Source: Eucommia ulmoides (Eukaryota; Streptophyta; Magnoliopsida; Garryales; Eucommiaceae). From it: a stretch of 64,000 nucleotides of DNA. Below are positions 35,146 through 48,540 of this stretch, in pieces. The first letter of the stretch is position 1, and every line of letters begins with the position of its first letter. Where the stretch lies: NCBI GenBank assembly GCA_016647705.1, contig CM028327.1, positions 41,131,017-41,195,016 of the forward strand, in the 5' to 3' direction. A program made the position numbers and the translations under genes. A model generated the notes under the pieces. The model ran no database searches, was not told the DNA's origin, and saw nothing but the letters and a program-made list of their open reading frames with translations.

Positions 35146-36084
35146 ATGGATGATATTTTTTGTGTATCCTCTCTTGATGGTGATAGATCCTTATATGACA
35201 ATGTGATGTATGATTCATGTGATTTTAGTGGTAGTGATGAAGATGATGATAATAAAAATGTTTATATTGTTATGAAAAAATTATTTTCTTTCACACTATT
35301 TTTTCTTAAAGAGAGCTTGAGTTTGAAAATAAAAATCAATTCTTTTGAAAACGATGGAAAAAGTGTTTGAAAATTTAAAGTGTATTTAGATGATTATTGT
35401 GGTACAAAAGAATTTTCGGACGTTATTTTTGAAATTAATAATTTGCTCTCTAAAGTGAATTCTCTTGAAAATGAAAACAAAGTTTTAAAAAATAATCTTT
35501 AGATGATTTTTATGCAAAGGTCGGATCTTGATTTAAAAATCGATTTACTTAAGAAAAATTTTGAAAAATCAAAATCCGCCATTAAGACTATTTCAAGAGA
35601 TTCTGAGAATATTTTTTCTAGGCAAAATGGATATACTTCATCATCTCATCCTTCATCACAAGCCAATAATAATTATATGGTTATTATTAGAAATAATTCT
35701 TACTTTACATCTCGTGCTTTCTATGATAAATTGGAAATGAGATGTTATTATTGTAATAGGTTTGAGCATTTTAAAGTATCATGTCCATTCAGAAATCCTA
35801 TGTTTATGTCTAACAAGGAAGGATCCAAATTAAAATGGATATCTAAGAAATTTGTTGAAATGTCTTGTGCAAAGTTACATAATGTCAGAAATGGATTCGA
35901 AGGAACAAACAAAGAGGTCATATCAAAACCAAGACAAAAAGTCATCAAGGATCCAAAAGTGACACATACAAAGCAAAAAGATGCACCAAAGACAGAATGT
36001 GAAATTATTAAGAAGCCACAAGAGAAATGTGCAAAGAGAAAAGTTGTACAAAAGCCAAGATGGGATATCATCAAGAAGCCATAA
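35146..36084 (+). pseudogene. D2 gag-like remnant with zinc knuckle
   Basis: The upstream part is acidic (Ser/Asp-rich). The downstream part carries a retroviral-type CCHC knuckle, C-X2-C-X4-H-X4-C, in 'CYYCNRFEHFKVSC', followed by a Lys-rich tail in which a 'KPRQK', 'KKPQEK', 'KPRWDIIKKP' theme repeats. No protease, RT or integrase text follows, so this is the only protein remnant of D2. Broken; fossil. Confidence 0.65.
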
Positions 36085-37995
36085 GCAATACGTGCAAAAG
36101 GAATTATCAATGAATCAAATGGCAAAAATCAAAGGTTGAGAGGATATGGACAGGGCAAGAGAAATTATGCACCCAAAGTAGTCATGAGCACAAATGAGGT
36201 AAAAAGTAAAATTACTCAGAAAGATATAAAAGGTGCTCCTAATTCCTCCCATTTTAAATTCATTAAATTTATTAAAGAAGGAGAGTCCTAACTTGCCAAA
36301 TAGGTAAATTGATAATTATTTCTAAGACCTATTTTAAATGATGTGCTCACTTTTTGTCTTAGAAACATTATATGGTGATTATAATAATCACGTTTAGTTA
36401 AGGATTATTAACATGTTTTTATGTGCTTATATTAAGTAGTGATCATGAGTTAATTTTTAAAACATGTTATGAGATTTAGAAATTGAATTAAGTGAATTGA
36501 GTTTTTATTTTATAGATCTTGATTTATTAAAATGCATAATATTTTATATTGAGGTGATTTGAATGATTTAATTTGATCATGATAGGACTTTTATGGTTAA
36601 TATTAATATGCAAGCATGATAATTCTTTTTTATACCATATATGATCGTTTGAATACATATCTAACTGTGTTTAGTGTTTCAAGTTAATATTTTTGTGCAC
36701 GTGAATATATTTATGGATATCAAGTATCTTGTTATATACATGATAATCGATTTTTCTCATACGTTTTATGTCTCCTTATTTTTAAATGCTTATGAAGGGA
36801 TCTAGAATGATATGAGATAACATTATTATTGGTTGAGATATGATTCATGTTTTTGGGCGTTAATGATTATAAGAAGCATGTTACTTGAGATAACTTCATT
36901 GATTGATATGATTAAGATTGCTTTGAATTAATTAGTGATCATACATGTTGATGAGAATAATTGATAAATATATGTTCACTTGATTTTTACTAATGATCTT
37001 CTTCCAAGCATGTTCCAAAGAGTTTCAGGTTATAAGATTACTCAAGGAGAAACAAATATTCACACCGAAACTCAAAGTTGAGTCAAAAATAAGAACGAGA
37101 TTGATTCAAGTTGATAAAAATTAGAGTTGAATCTTCATTCAACTTAATGGTAAAACGATCTCATTCTTGCATAATTATTTAAAAAATTTAAATATCATAC
37201 TTTGATTATATGTCTACATAGATTTCTTTTGATTTATTAATATATATATTGCATGATTTGTTAATATACATGATCTCTAAATATATAGCATGATACCGCC
37301 GCACATGGATATCCCTATAATTATTAGGTGCCTAGTTTTCATCTAATGTCTCATTTTTTATTAATGATTATTGTTTAAAAAGGGAATTGATATTTTATGA
37401 GAGAAATATGCACTTTTCCATGGTTATGCATACACTAGATTTATGATCGATAAATTATTCTTGAGATATATTTCCTATTCTAGTGCGTTAAATATCACAT
37501 GTTTCTAGATTCTAGGAAGATATTAATTGATATCATGTTACATTACTGAAATGTTATGATTATTCACATACGCATGAATTTGCTCATTTTTAATTATATA
37601 GAGGAAGATTGCATGCTTAGAATAATATTTTTGGTATAACCTAGGCATAATGATATTTTCCTAGAGTAGTATTATTTTGTAGTTCCCCTTCCCCACTTTT
37701 TGAGATGATAAAGGGGGAGAATTTATTGATATTTTGTTGAATATCTTAAGGGGGAGCTTGAATTGTTTTGTTGAATATCTTAAGAGGGAGTTAGAGTTAT
37801 TTGGGAAGTTAGAATTATCTATCATTTTGAAATTTGTGCTTTGTTGATTATCTTCATGATTATACTTAGTTGAGAATTCTTCATGATTGTACTTTATTGA
37901 GTTAAAAGCCCGTACTCGAATTTAGGAAGAGCGTGGTTACATTTTATTTTGAAGAAAACATCAAAGTTAATTGTCATCATCAAAAAGGGAGAGAT
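36085..37995 (+). other. Non-coding interior of D2
   Basis: About 1.9 kb of AT-rich sequence without an ORF of note, ending in a region with repeated 'aagggggag' and 'ttgttgaatatctta' phrases (about 37707-37800) and the polypurine tract. Confidence 0.65.
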
Positions 37996-38459
37996 TGTTG
38001 ATTCTAAGATTTTAATGAACAATTAAATATTGATATTTTTGGTGGAACTAATATGTTTATTAAGTGTTTCAGTTTAAAAAGTTCCAGACTATATCATGAA
38101 ATAATTGTAAAGGATGCAGAGACAATGTAGAGAAGATAACATCATGAAGAAATTGTGAAGGATGCAGAGATGGATACTAAGAGATTGAAGATTTCAAAGA
38201 ATTTAGGTGAAAACAACTCTAATCTATTTTTACTCTTAATGTATCTCGATTAGAATCACACACGACACAAAAATAATTTTATATTTATGTGTGTTTTGAT
38301 AGAATCCTAATTAGTAAAATTATTTGCTCCTATGTGTAATTGAAAAAGAAATAAAGATAAATGATTAAAATTGATTTTAAGATTTTAGTGAAACTAACCG
38401 AGAAAAGAAATCGGTTAAAGAGGTGAAAATGTCAAAGAAAATAATTAAGGAGAAGAGTT

Positions 38460-38715
38460 CCAGCATGGGCAGTCGACAGGTAAGTCTACTTGTGCTTAAA
38501 AGAAGAAGTCTATGAATCTCCTGGTCGACAGGTAGGTCAACCTATGCTTAAAAGATGAACTCTCTGTATCTCTAGGTCGACAGATAAGTCGACTTGTAAA
38601 AGTATCTGAATTGATAGGTCGACAGGTAAGTCAACTTATGAGGATGGAATTTTGGCCTGGGCTACATCCTAAATTGGGCGGTCGACCGATGGATGTGTCT
38701 ATTGACTGATAGCCA
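38460..38715 (+). repeat. GTCGAC-word cassette in D2 3' LTR
   Basis: Counterpart of the 5' LTR cassette with independent substitutions, e.g. 'ggtcgacaggtaggtcaacc', 'ggtcgacagataagtcgac' and 'ggtcgaccgatgg'. Confidence 0.8.
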
Positions 38716-40789
38716 ATTTCGAATTTTATAGATTTTGATTTAAATACTAGTCGTTATTTGTTTACTTGATTGAGAGATTTTAGGGATATGAATATTTTAA
38801 AGATATGATACTCCTATTTGAATATCCCTATTGATATGGTATATATATTTTAAGTATTTCTCAAATTGGTACATTTAATTTTTTCTATCCTATTGATTTG
38901 AGTTTGAGAAATATTTGAGGGACTAATTTGAATGTTTTGAAAGCCATAATTAAGTTAAATATACCTAAAATGAAAGGAATCAATATATGAGGTCTATAAG
39001 TGTGTTTTAGATGCTTATCTCGTGAAAACTAGCCGTTATAGGGCTTGTTTCAAGTGGCTATAAATAGACCTGCGGATTTCACATGTTAAGCGAACAATAT
39101 TAAGAACTATTCAGTTCATAAATTTTTATAAGAGTCATTATTCTGATATTATTTTGAGAGATCAAATTGTGAGATCAATTGTTGAGGAATTTTTGAGTTA
39201 AAAAGCTAATTGTGTAAGCGCCATTGATTTGAACTGTCTAGTATTTCAATCTATAATTCTTCGGTGTTATTCTGATGAGATTTGTCCAAGCTATTAATCT
39301 TTATTGCATATCTATTTTTCTATATTTGTTTGGTTGATAAGATCTTAATAAAATCGTTTTCTGAACTTTAAATTGCATAAAAATATTTTAAAACGATTTT
39401 TTTTTGTGAAAATCTGATTACATATTTATTTGTGTGCTATTCGTATCTATCATAATCATATTTTTATATTTTCTTGGTGAAAATGTTCCAAGTATATTCT
39501 TAATTAAGTTTATTACTGTCATTGCTTGCTTAGTTAATTGATTGTATGAGAAATCGTTTTTGAACTTTAAAAGTATATAAATTATTTTAAAATGATTTGT
39601 ATGATAATCTGATTACGTGCTCAATTTTGTGCTACCCACATTATTTTTATAATCAGATTTTTGTTTTCTCACATTAATTCTATCATTAGTAAATATCGAG
39701 ACATTAATTGAGTTTAAATTGATTTGAGGTGGTAGAAGCTCTGAGTGAGAAGAACTTATCAATTTATTGTACTTGGTGAGTTGAGTGCGAGATTAGATAC
39801 TATTGAGAGTGTCTAATCTAGGGTAGCTGGTTTCAATCTCTTCCGGTAAAGAGATTGAGGTTTTGATCTTTACCTAAGATATAAAAATATTAGGTGTTAA
39901 TTCTTTCTTGATTGAATTTGTGAGTGAATTGTAACGGTTCAATCCTTACCAGGTAAAAGGATATTTAGAGTTTGTTAGGTTTTGATTCTTGAGCCTAAGT
40001 TATAAAAATAATTAGTTTAATTTTTAGTTTGTGAAAAAGATAGGTTATTCTTGAGCCTTGAAAAAGTAGAGGTCATTCCTGAGCCTGTGAAAATGAAATG
40101 TAAAGGTTGATTCTAAGTCTGTGAAAAGACTCATTGAGAGTGTTTGATTCCCACCTTTAAAGGAATCTTGAATTTAGTAGGTGCGACTCTCAGTGGAGCT
40201 CGGAGGACTGGATTAGCCAAGAGTAGTTTGGTGAACCAGTATAACTTTTTGTGTGCGGTAGTATTTATATTGTTTATATTTTGTTGTTTAGTTGTGCGTC
40301 TAGTTGATAATACATATTTGCTGCTATATAAAGTTAATAATTAAATTTAGAATAAAATTAAATGTTTGATTTTTGAAGTGTTATATTTTGATAATTTTTA
40401 ATACTACTCAATTCACCTCCTTTTGGGTAGCTCACTGGGCCAACAACAGTATTTTAGCAATAGTATGTAATCGTTCATAATGGATCCACGTACGCGATTT
40501 ATGTGTTTATAAAACTTTTGATGATTTGACATATTATTTTAGGGTTTATAGATTCAGATCTATGGGGATTAAATCCCAATAAGTGGTATCAGAATCTACT
40601 TCATGTTGAATCATTAAGGTTCTTAAGGTTTTCAAGTTCATAGAATTTTAAGGTTTGTGTTTTTTCTGTTAAAGTTTAATTCCTTGTAGAATCGTGAGAA
40701 AAACTACGAATTTGTTACAGATCCAAGGAAAGAAAACCCCTATTTTCAGAATTTTAGGGTGTTTTTTGCGGCAGAAAATTCAGATTGGA

Positions 40790-41120
40790 TTCGACCTTTG
40801 GCCAAATCAGTCGACCAACACCCAAAATTGGTCAACCAATTTATGCAGAAGGGATCACCGTTTCAGCCTCTAACTGATTAGTAAAAATCAATCATCCGAT
40901 TCATGTAGAGGGATTTACGGTTTTAGGTTTTGACCGAATCAGTCGACCAAACCTCATTGCTCGACCAACTGCTTCAGATTAGAGGCCAATTGGCCTCTGT
41001 CCAATTTGGTTAACCGAATTTTTAGGACCGATCGACAGTGTGGATGCCCCAAACGTCAAAAACTTTAACCCATTGCACGACATTCGATCAACGGACCATT
41101 GGGACAGTCGACTTACAAAA
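40790..41120 (+). repeat. GTCGAC-type words in the leader of element E
   Basis: Downstream of the E primer site, phrases such as 'aatcagtcgaccaac', 'ttggtcaaccaattt' and 'acagtcgactta' recur over about 320 bp. They resemble the words of family D, although E is an unrelated copia element. Confidence 0.65.
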
Positions 41121-41683
41121 TCTTATATCTTGAAATAAATTAAAATGTAACAATATAATACTAAAGTAATATTTGTTGTGTAGTTTATTTTATTTTAGGA
41201 TATTAATATGTTGATATTTGTTATTTATACAAAAAATAGCTGGCTCAAAGAAAGATTATTGTTTGGTCAAATAATAAGCGTTGGTATTTGTTGTTTATGT
41301 GAACCATAATCAACCCAAATGAAGATTATTGTTTAACTAAATAATAGACATTGATTTGATATATGTATAGTTATTATTTATGCAATCAATAATTGACCGA
41401 AATGACTGTTATTATTTGGCCAATAATAAACGTACCTACAATGATAAATACGTGATGATTGTAAAAAAAAATTCATGTGAACAACAATCGGTCCAAAGAA
41501 AAGCTGTTGTATGACAGAACTAATTGTCAGTATTTGATCATTGTACTGAGAGCACCACTTACAATTAATTTCTCTGTCCAAAAACTAAGAATTAATGTTG
41601 TATTAGGTATCTTGAGATGGGTTCCCAATTTGGATTATTTGTTCATGTTTTGTTTTATTTTTATTACATGCTTATGAGTATGT

Positions 41684-42300
41684 TTGTTTATACAATTTTT
41701 TTCGGCTACTACCACGACTGTTTTTGCCCAAGTCAGCAACATCCCAATACTGAGCAGGACAAACTTTAAAGTTTGGAAAGATTCCATGGAATTGTCCTCA
41801 GTTGTATGGATTGGGATCTTGTATTTCTTGAGGATCGACCCACTGCTACTTCAGAAAATCTCAATGAGATTAAAATTGAAAAATGGGATTGGTCTAACTG
41901 AATGTGCTTGATGATTATGAAGCTGCACACTTTAGGCAATTCAAAGTAAGTTAAAACACTCAGAAGGATAAATGGTCCCTCAATGAGCTTATATTTCACT
42001 GTGTGCAAGAAGAAGAGAGGCAACAACGGGATAAGACAGATAGTGCTCACTTGGCCTTAACCTCTCAAACATGAAAAAGAAGAGAGCTGAGGTTGTTGCA
42101 GAAGGATCTTCTCAGTAGAAGAAACAAAAAAAAAAAAACCAAAAAAAAAAAAAAGAAAAAAAAAAAGAACAGGATAAGGAATGTATCTTCTATTTCTGCA
42201 AGAAAACAGGGCACATAAAGAATAAGTGTTCCAAGTACACCGCTTGACGTGCTAAGAAGGGCATGCTTCTAACTTTGGTTTATTCTGAAGTTAATTTAGC
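41684..42300 (+). pseudogene. Element E gag remnant
   Basis: The start has the 'FKVWKDSMELS' motif typical of copia gag ('NYxxWK' type). Further on, a basic stretch with long adenine runs (42125-42168) precedes 'CIFYFCKKTGHIKNKCSK', a CCHC-like knuckle. Broken fossil. Confidence 0.7.
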
Positions 42301-42736
42301 TTATGTACCTAAGGTTTTGGTAGATAGATTTTGATGCTACTACTCACATAAGTATGTCTATACATGGTTGCTTGTGGAGCCGATCGCTAAGTGATGCTGA
42401 ATGATTCATCTTTGTGGGCGACGACAATAATGCTGCGGTGGAAGCCATATGGACTTTCAGATTACAATTGAAAACTAGATTTTGCTTGGATTTGTTTGAG
42501 ACATTTGTTGCACCATATTTTAGTTGAAATTTAATTTCTATTTCTAGTTTGGACAAATCAGGATTTTTTTGTTCTTTCGGAAATAATAAAGTTAGTCTCT
42601 ATCAAAATTCAAATTTTAATGGTTTCAGTTATTTAATTGATAATCTATATATGTTTGATATTAGTTTCTATAACGAAATACTGCAAAAAAGTTCACGTGG
42701 TACAGAGCAAAAATTAAGTGAGAATTCTGCCACTTT

Positions 42737-43480
42737 ATGTCTAAACAGAGAATTCAGAGACTTGTGTCGGATGGAATTCTTGAACCCCTATATTTGAAAA
42801 ACTTTCAAGTGTGTGTTGAGTGCATCAATGAAAAACGAACAAACGTTAGAAAATTAGGTGCCGAGAGAGCTACAAATGTCTTAGAACTAACACATACTGA
42901 TATCTACGGTCCATTCCCTACGGCTTCTTGGAATGGACAACAATATTTTATTACATTCATAGACGATTACTCTCGTTATGAGTACCTATATTTGATTCAT
43001 GAGAAGTCTTAATCCTTGGACGTTTTCAAGTCTTTCAAAGCTGAAGTTGAACTTCAACTTGGAAATAAAATTAAGGCTGTCAGATCGGATTGTGGTAGTG
43101 AGTACTACGGGAGAAATAATGGATCAGGAGAACAACGTCCAGGACCCTTCGTAATTTTTCTCAATGAGTGTGGAATTGTTCCGCAACACACCATGCCAAG
43201 AAAACCTAGCATGAATGGTGTTGCAAAGCGACGAAATCAAACTCTTAAGGATATGATAAGGAGTATGGTTAGTCATTCCTTCTTGCCTGAGTCACTTTGG
43301 GGAGAAATTTTAAAGAACACAATATACATCTTTAACAGGGTACCGAGTAAAGTAGTTACCAAAACCCCCTATGAATTTTGGATAGGTAAGAAGCCTAGCA
43401 TTAGGCACTTGCACATTCGGGATTGTTCAACTGAAGCACAACTTTATAGGTCACATGAAAGAAAATTGGACTAAAGAACG
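42737..43480 (+). pseudogene. Element E integrase remnant
   Basis: The core shows 'LELTHTDIYGPFPT', 'FITFIDDYSRY' and '[12 protein letters not shown]', the copia integrase pattern with DD(35)E-type spacing visible in outline. The distal part has '[20 protein letters not shown]' and '[12 protein letters not shown]'. Broken. Confidence 0.85.
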
Positions 43481-43806
43481 GTTAGTTGCTATTTCGTTGG
43501 TTACGTTGAACGCTCTTAGGGCTACAAGTTTTACGATCCCATATCAAGATCTTTTTTTGAATGGGAAATACGAGATTCCTTGAGGATGTTGAGTTTGAGA
43601 GGGAAGGAAACATAAGGAATGTTGTCTTTGAAGAAGAATCTGTTATTGACGGTGATCAAATCTCTATACCTATTGTTATTCAAGACACAGTTCTGGATCT
43701 ATGTAATAATGTTCAAGCTCTTATTCTTGATATTGTTCCAGATCAAGACAACAATGAGATTCTTCCTCAAACACAACCTATAGAATAAACTCAACAATCT
43801 CAAGAA

Positions 43807-44643
43807 GTGTCATTAAGGAGATCCACCAGGAAGAGGAGATATGCGATTTTGGATGAGTATATTGTCTTTCTCCAAAAACATGAGGATGACGTTGGTTTAA
43901 CAAAGGATGACCCGATCAACTTCTATCAAGTCATGCGCAGTTCTAACTCTCAAAAGTGTATTGATGACATGAAGGATGAGTTGAAGTCTATAAAAGACAA
44001 TGACGTTTGGGATCTCGTCAAGTTGCCTAAAGGTGCGAAGCCCATTGGTTGTAAATGGATATTTAAAATCAAGAGGGATTCGAAGGGTAATGTCGAGAGA
44101 TATAAGGTTTGTCTAGTCGCCAAAGGCTTTACTCAAAAGGAAGGCATAGATTACAAAGAGACTTTATCTCTTGTATCTTCGAAAGACTCTTGTAGACCTA
44201 TAATGGCGCTGGTGGCTCATTTTGGTCTAGAGCTGCATTAGATAGATGTCAAGATTGTGTTTCTCAATAGAGACATTGATGAGATGATTTATATAGTACA
44301 ACCAAAAAAATTTGTATCAGGAGATCCAAAGTCTATAGTCTTCAAGTTAAAGAAATCCATCTATGGTCTCAAACAGACTTCCTGTCAATGGTATCATAAG
44401 TTCCATCAAGTCATCACCTTGTACGGTTTTGAGGTGAATGTCGTTGATAATTGTATATATCACAAGTTCAATGGGAGTAAATACATCTTCCTGGTATTAT
44501 ATGTCTATGATATTCTGCTCGCTAACAGCGATATAGCCTTGCTGCATAAAACCAAAAAAATTCTGATGAAGAAATTCGAGATGAAAGATCTTGGTAACGC
44601 CTATTTTATATTAGGTATTCAAATACTCAGAGATCGTTCTTGA
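43807..44643 (+). pseudogene. Element E reverse transcriptase remnant
   Basis: The copia RT signature is clear: 'NDVWDLVKLPKGAKPIGCKWIFKIK', '[19 protein letters not shown]', 'KSIYGLKQTSCQWYHKF' and 'LVLYVYDILLA' at the catalytic YVDD position. Broken; no individual changes are listed. Confidence 0.88.
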
Positions 44644-44793
44644 GGTATTCTTGGGTTGTCACAAAAGAACTATATCGATAAGGTTCTGAGTAGATTTGGT
44701 ATGAAAGATAATAAACCAGGAGACACGCCCATGACTAAAGGAGACAAGTTTAATCTCAAATAGTGTCCCAATAATGATCTTGAAAGGAAAGAG

Positions 44794-45420
44794 ATGCAGA
44801 AGATTTCCTATGCGTCGGCAGTAGGAAGTCTCATGTACGCTCAAGTTTGTACTTGTCCTGACATAGCATTTATAGTGGGAGTTTTGGGCAGATATTTGAG
44901 TAGTCCAGGTATGCAACATTGGAAGGTATCCAAACGTGTGATGCGTTATTTAAGAAGAACAAAAAACTACCTGCTCACTTATCAGAGATCAAACAATTTA
45001 GAGATCATCGGGTTCTGTAACTTCGATTTTGCGGTATTCCAGAATAGCAGGCACTCCACATCAAGCTATATCTTTATGTTAGATGGGGGAGTTATCTCAT
45101 GGAAGTCTGCTAAGTAGACTCTCATAGCTTTTTCAACCATGGTTGCGGAGTTAATTGCTTGTTATGAGGTGTCCAACCATGGAATATGGTTGCGAAACTT
45201 TGTTACTAGGCTGCGTGTAGTAGATGGCATTGATAGACCATTGAAGATTTACTTTGACAATAACTCGGTGGTACTTTAATCCAACAACAACAGGAGCTCG
45301 ACGAAGTCAAAATTTATCGACATCAAGTTTCTAGTTGTTAAGAAGAAAGTTCAGGATAAACAAATTTCCATAAAACATATAAAGCCCATTAACCAAGGGC
45401 TTAGCATCTAAGGTATTTCA
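44794..45420 (+). pseudogene. Element E RNase H remnant
   Basis: 'SYASAVGSLMYAQVCTCPDIAF' is the standard text between RT and RNase H in copia elements; then 'LRRTKNYLLTYQ', 'GFCNFDFAVFQNSR' and a distal region with 'IKFLVVKKKV' like text. Broken. Confidence 0.8.
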
Positions 45421-45896
45421 TGAGCACACTGCTCATATAAGTGTTATTTCTAATAATACTTTGGTTTAGTAAGATTTAATTTTATGTTCTATATGTTTTA
45501 CTTTATACATTGGATTGTTTAAGTTTTCTGTAGAATAAAATTGATGGCTTATGATTTTTGTGTATAATGCTCGCATTGTATTAAGGACTTTGGATTGATC
45601 TCACTAAAGACTAAAGAAGGACCAGTTGAAAATAAACATGTCAGAGATCACATTGCATGTAATTTTCATACTACTCACCCACATTTGATCTATGTCATTG
45701 AGTGTATTAGTATGATGATCATTGTGGTTTAGTCACGACTGTATTATAATAAGAGCTGCAGTAATTATATTATTAGTATATGAGATTGACCAAATTGTTT
45801 AAGGAGAAATCTAAGGATAAATAGCATACAGATGCGCGCTTAAAGAATTTTGTGATATAATTGTTTCAAGAATAATATGTAGTCTAAGTAGGAGAT

Positions 45897-46410
45897 TGTT
45901 AGGAAATCTCGTTTCTTAATCTGTATTGGTCAATATATTATTAATTTAATTATATTAGTTATTTAATTTAATGGGCTGAAATTAAGTGATCTAATTAATT
46001 TGGATAAACCCGTAGATTGCTAAATTAATGTGGGCTAAATGTATAAATACCAGTTTTATTGTGGTAATTAGAGGATTATGGGAACCCTAAGTACGCGATA
46101 TAAAAAGAAAAATATGAGTTATGGTTCCCAAGATACCAAATCGCAAACAGTTTCTCTTCTCCCCATCTAGAAGAGAGACGATGGTCCCCAGAGGAACTAA
46201 AGAGATTTGGTTGATGAAGACCACAAACCACCCCATTACCACCCTCATTCGCGTCCCCTTCGAGATCGATTGTCGCAGTATTTCCGCAACAGTAAGTAAT
46301 TGTTCATAATGGATCCAGGCACGTGATTTATGTGTTTATAAACCTTTTGATGATTTGACATGTTATTTTAGGATTTATAGATTTAGATCTATAAGGATTA
46401 AATCCCAACA
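45897..46410 (+). mobile_element. Element E 3' LTR
   Basis: 514 bp, TGTTAGG...CCAACA, preceded by the purine tract 'aagtaggaga'. It is the uninterrupted counterpart that defines both insertions in the 5' LTR. Confidence 0.88.
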
Positions 46411-47735
46411 CAACCTTGTTGTTTTTGTGTACAACGGTGGTATAAGAGAAAAGAAGATAAAATGGAGAATTAAGGTTGGTTGATTTAGAGTTTCTTTGAT
46501 TATATATATAGAAGGACAAATATGTCCCTTCACTATCTATAAATGATCAAATACTAATAATGTTTTGATAAAGAACTAAATAATAACGTTTTTGCTTAAA
46601 AGGTTAATTAAAGAGAGAGAGTGTGAAATTTGGACGAAACATTAAAAAACTCTTTTTTCAATTACTTATGATTTTTTGTTTTGAGATTTTTATTATTTTA
46701 CCTTACATTAATAGTAACCGTAAAAAATTAACCATATTAAGAGTTTTGTTCTTAAAATAACCCTTTATAAACCAATATTTAGTTTTTGATCCTCGTCGTT
46801 ACATTAATTACAAGCATCGAACAACAATGTCCCCGCAAAATTTGTGAAAGTTATAAATGGAAAGATTGATTCAGGTAAGTTATATTTGAGTAAGTTTGAT
46901 ATTTTTCCTTTTGTGCATACCAATTTTGAATTTCACATTCTTTCTCTTGTTCTCAATTTTCTCGATAGCGAAAATGACCACGAAAATTTTCGAACCTGCA
47001 CAAAAATTGCAAGTTAGTCGTCTGATCATCTTGTTACATTTAGTTAATGAATTTGTATCATATGTCGTTGATCCTTTTTTTCTTTTTTTCGATATGTGCA
47101 AATTTGTTGTTGAATTTCCATGTTTGAGTAATATGATTGTCTTGTTGGTTAATTGATGGTACGATGTGGCTTTTTGTTTGTTTTAATACAATAACAACCA
47201 CATTCATTAATGTTGAATATGCCATTTTTAAAACGGTGTGAATGTTTACATTTCTGTGCAATAGTACTGACATTAAATTTGTATACATTCACACAATTAT
47301 TTGGTATAAATCGAGTTAACATAATGTATCTTGACAACAACAATTGACATCAGAATGTTAACTGCGTATATGAGTAGTCTGATATTATTACCAGTAAATA
47401 CTCATTTTCACGCTTACAAACATTGAAAATATAATTTTTCAAAAAATTGTGAACGTTCAAATTTTTGTACAATAGTGCGAACAATAACTTTGTAGACATT
47501 CACACTTTTGTTTTACGAATATCTACAATAAATCAAATTAACATTTGGTATTGTATACTTTCACATTATTCATTGTTACGAACACTCACAACAACAACCA
47601 GTTATAGTCATTGTTGTAAATGTTTAAGCATAAATGAAAAATGCAAATGTTCACATATAAAGAAGATATTTGGGTATATATTCATATTTTAACAATATTG
47701 TCTTCTAGAAAGGTATCAACAACAATGTCTTTTTA
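46411..47735. other. AT-rich region right of element E
   Basis: The first 40 bases continue the sequence interrupted by E. No gene is visible; several minus- and plus-strand frames of 60-86 codons lack any domain. Confidence 0.45.
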
Positions 47736-48480
47736 AATATTCACATTAATAAATATGTATTTCTTAGCGAGGAAAGACACATGCAGATGTTCACATATTC
47801 AACACACAAATTATTTTCAGTGTGAATGTTTACACAAGCCAAGTGCTTGTCCATCAAAAAGTTAATGTGTAGAAAAGTTTGACCAATAATGTGAATGCTC
47901 ACACTATAAATTACTATCGAGGAAAATAGATTTTAACATTATGAATGTTCACATTAACAATTTGTGTTTATTTTTAAGGTAACACACAAATGCGAATGTT
48001 CACATATTTAACACCCCAAATATATTTTCAGTGTAAATGTTCACACAAACCATATCTATCAATAAACAAAATTTATGTTAATGTTCGCATACCTAAGTTG
48101 TCATTAGCAATATGGATATTAACACTATATAGTCCTAGAAAATGGAGTATAACATTCTGAATGTTCACATTAATAATTTATGTTTGTTGTTAAGGAAAGA
48201 CACAAATACAAATGTTCATGTATTCAACAAATAAATACATATCCAATATGAATGTTTACACAACCCCATAAATATGAATAACAAAACTTATGTGAATATT
48301 CACATTTAGAGAAGATATTCATGTATAATTCATAAACACAAGTGATAGTCAATCGAAAACTTAATAACGGAGCAAGCAATCTCAAACAATATGAAAGTTC
48401 ACACCATAAACTAAATTTATTTTCAACATGAATGTTCATACAAGCCACATATATGAATAACGAAATATAACCGACATTAG
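47736..48480. repeat. ~210-bp tandem repeat with GTGAATGTTCAC-type words
   Basis: Units start near 47736, 47943 and 48159 (207 and 216 bp apart) with 'gaatgttcacattaa-aat', and a partial fourth follows. Within each unit several 12-base dyads of the form GTGAA-TG-TTCAC recur with variation. Coding potential is absent. Confidence 0.7.
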
Positions 48481-48540
48481 TACTCAAAATCGGTATTAAA
48501 AAAACGATTTTCAAAGATTAAACATGCACTTGGTCCTTAT

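Larger units (their letters stand above)
32622..40445 (+). mobile_element. D2: gag-only LTR retrotransposon with 2.45-kb LTRs (TR-GAG-like)
   Basis: LTRs 32622-35075 and 37996-40445 flank a 2.9-kb interior. A primer site resembling the tRNA-Met complement ('ttagtatcaaaactgg') begins at 35078, and a purine tract (37982-37994) precedes the 3' LTR. Flanks GCAGT (32617-32621) and ACAGT (40446-40450) differ at one base. No pol is present, only a gag-like remnant. In the first 140 bases the two LTRs differ at about 14 sites, so the insertion is old. It lies in the E 5' LTR: the E 3' LTR is uninterrupted at the same point ('gattgtcgcagtatt', 46269-46283). Confidence 0.9.
31511..46410 (+). mobile_element. 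Element E: Ty1/copia retrotransposon with two insertions in its 5' LTR
   Basis: The 3' LTR is 45897-46410 (TGTTAGGAAATC...AATCCCAACA). The 5' LTR spans 31511-40581 because the foldback (31726-32446) and D2 (32622-40445) sit in it. Flanks are CAACT (31506-31510) and CAACC (46411-46415), one mismatch. A primer site 'tggtatcagaatc' follows the 5' LTR at 40584, as expected for priming by initiator tRNA-Met. The interior holds gag, integrase, RT and RNase H remnants in copia order. Its coding part is broken in about ten places. Lineage is probably TAR/Tork-like from the '[10 protein letters not shown]' and '[10 protein letters not shown]' integrase text. Confidence 0.88.
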
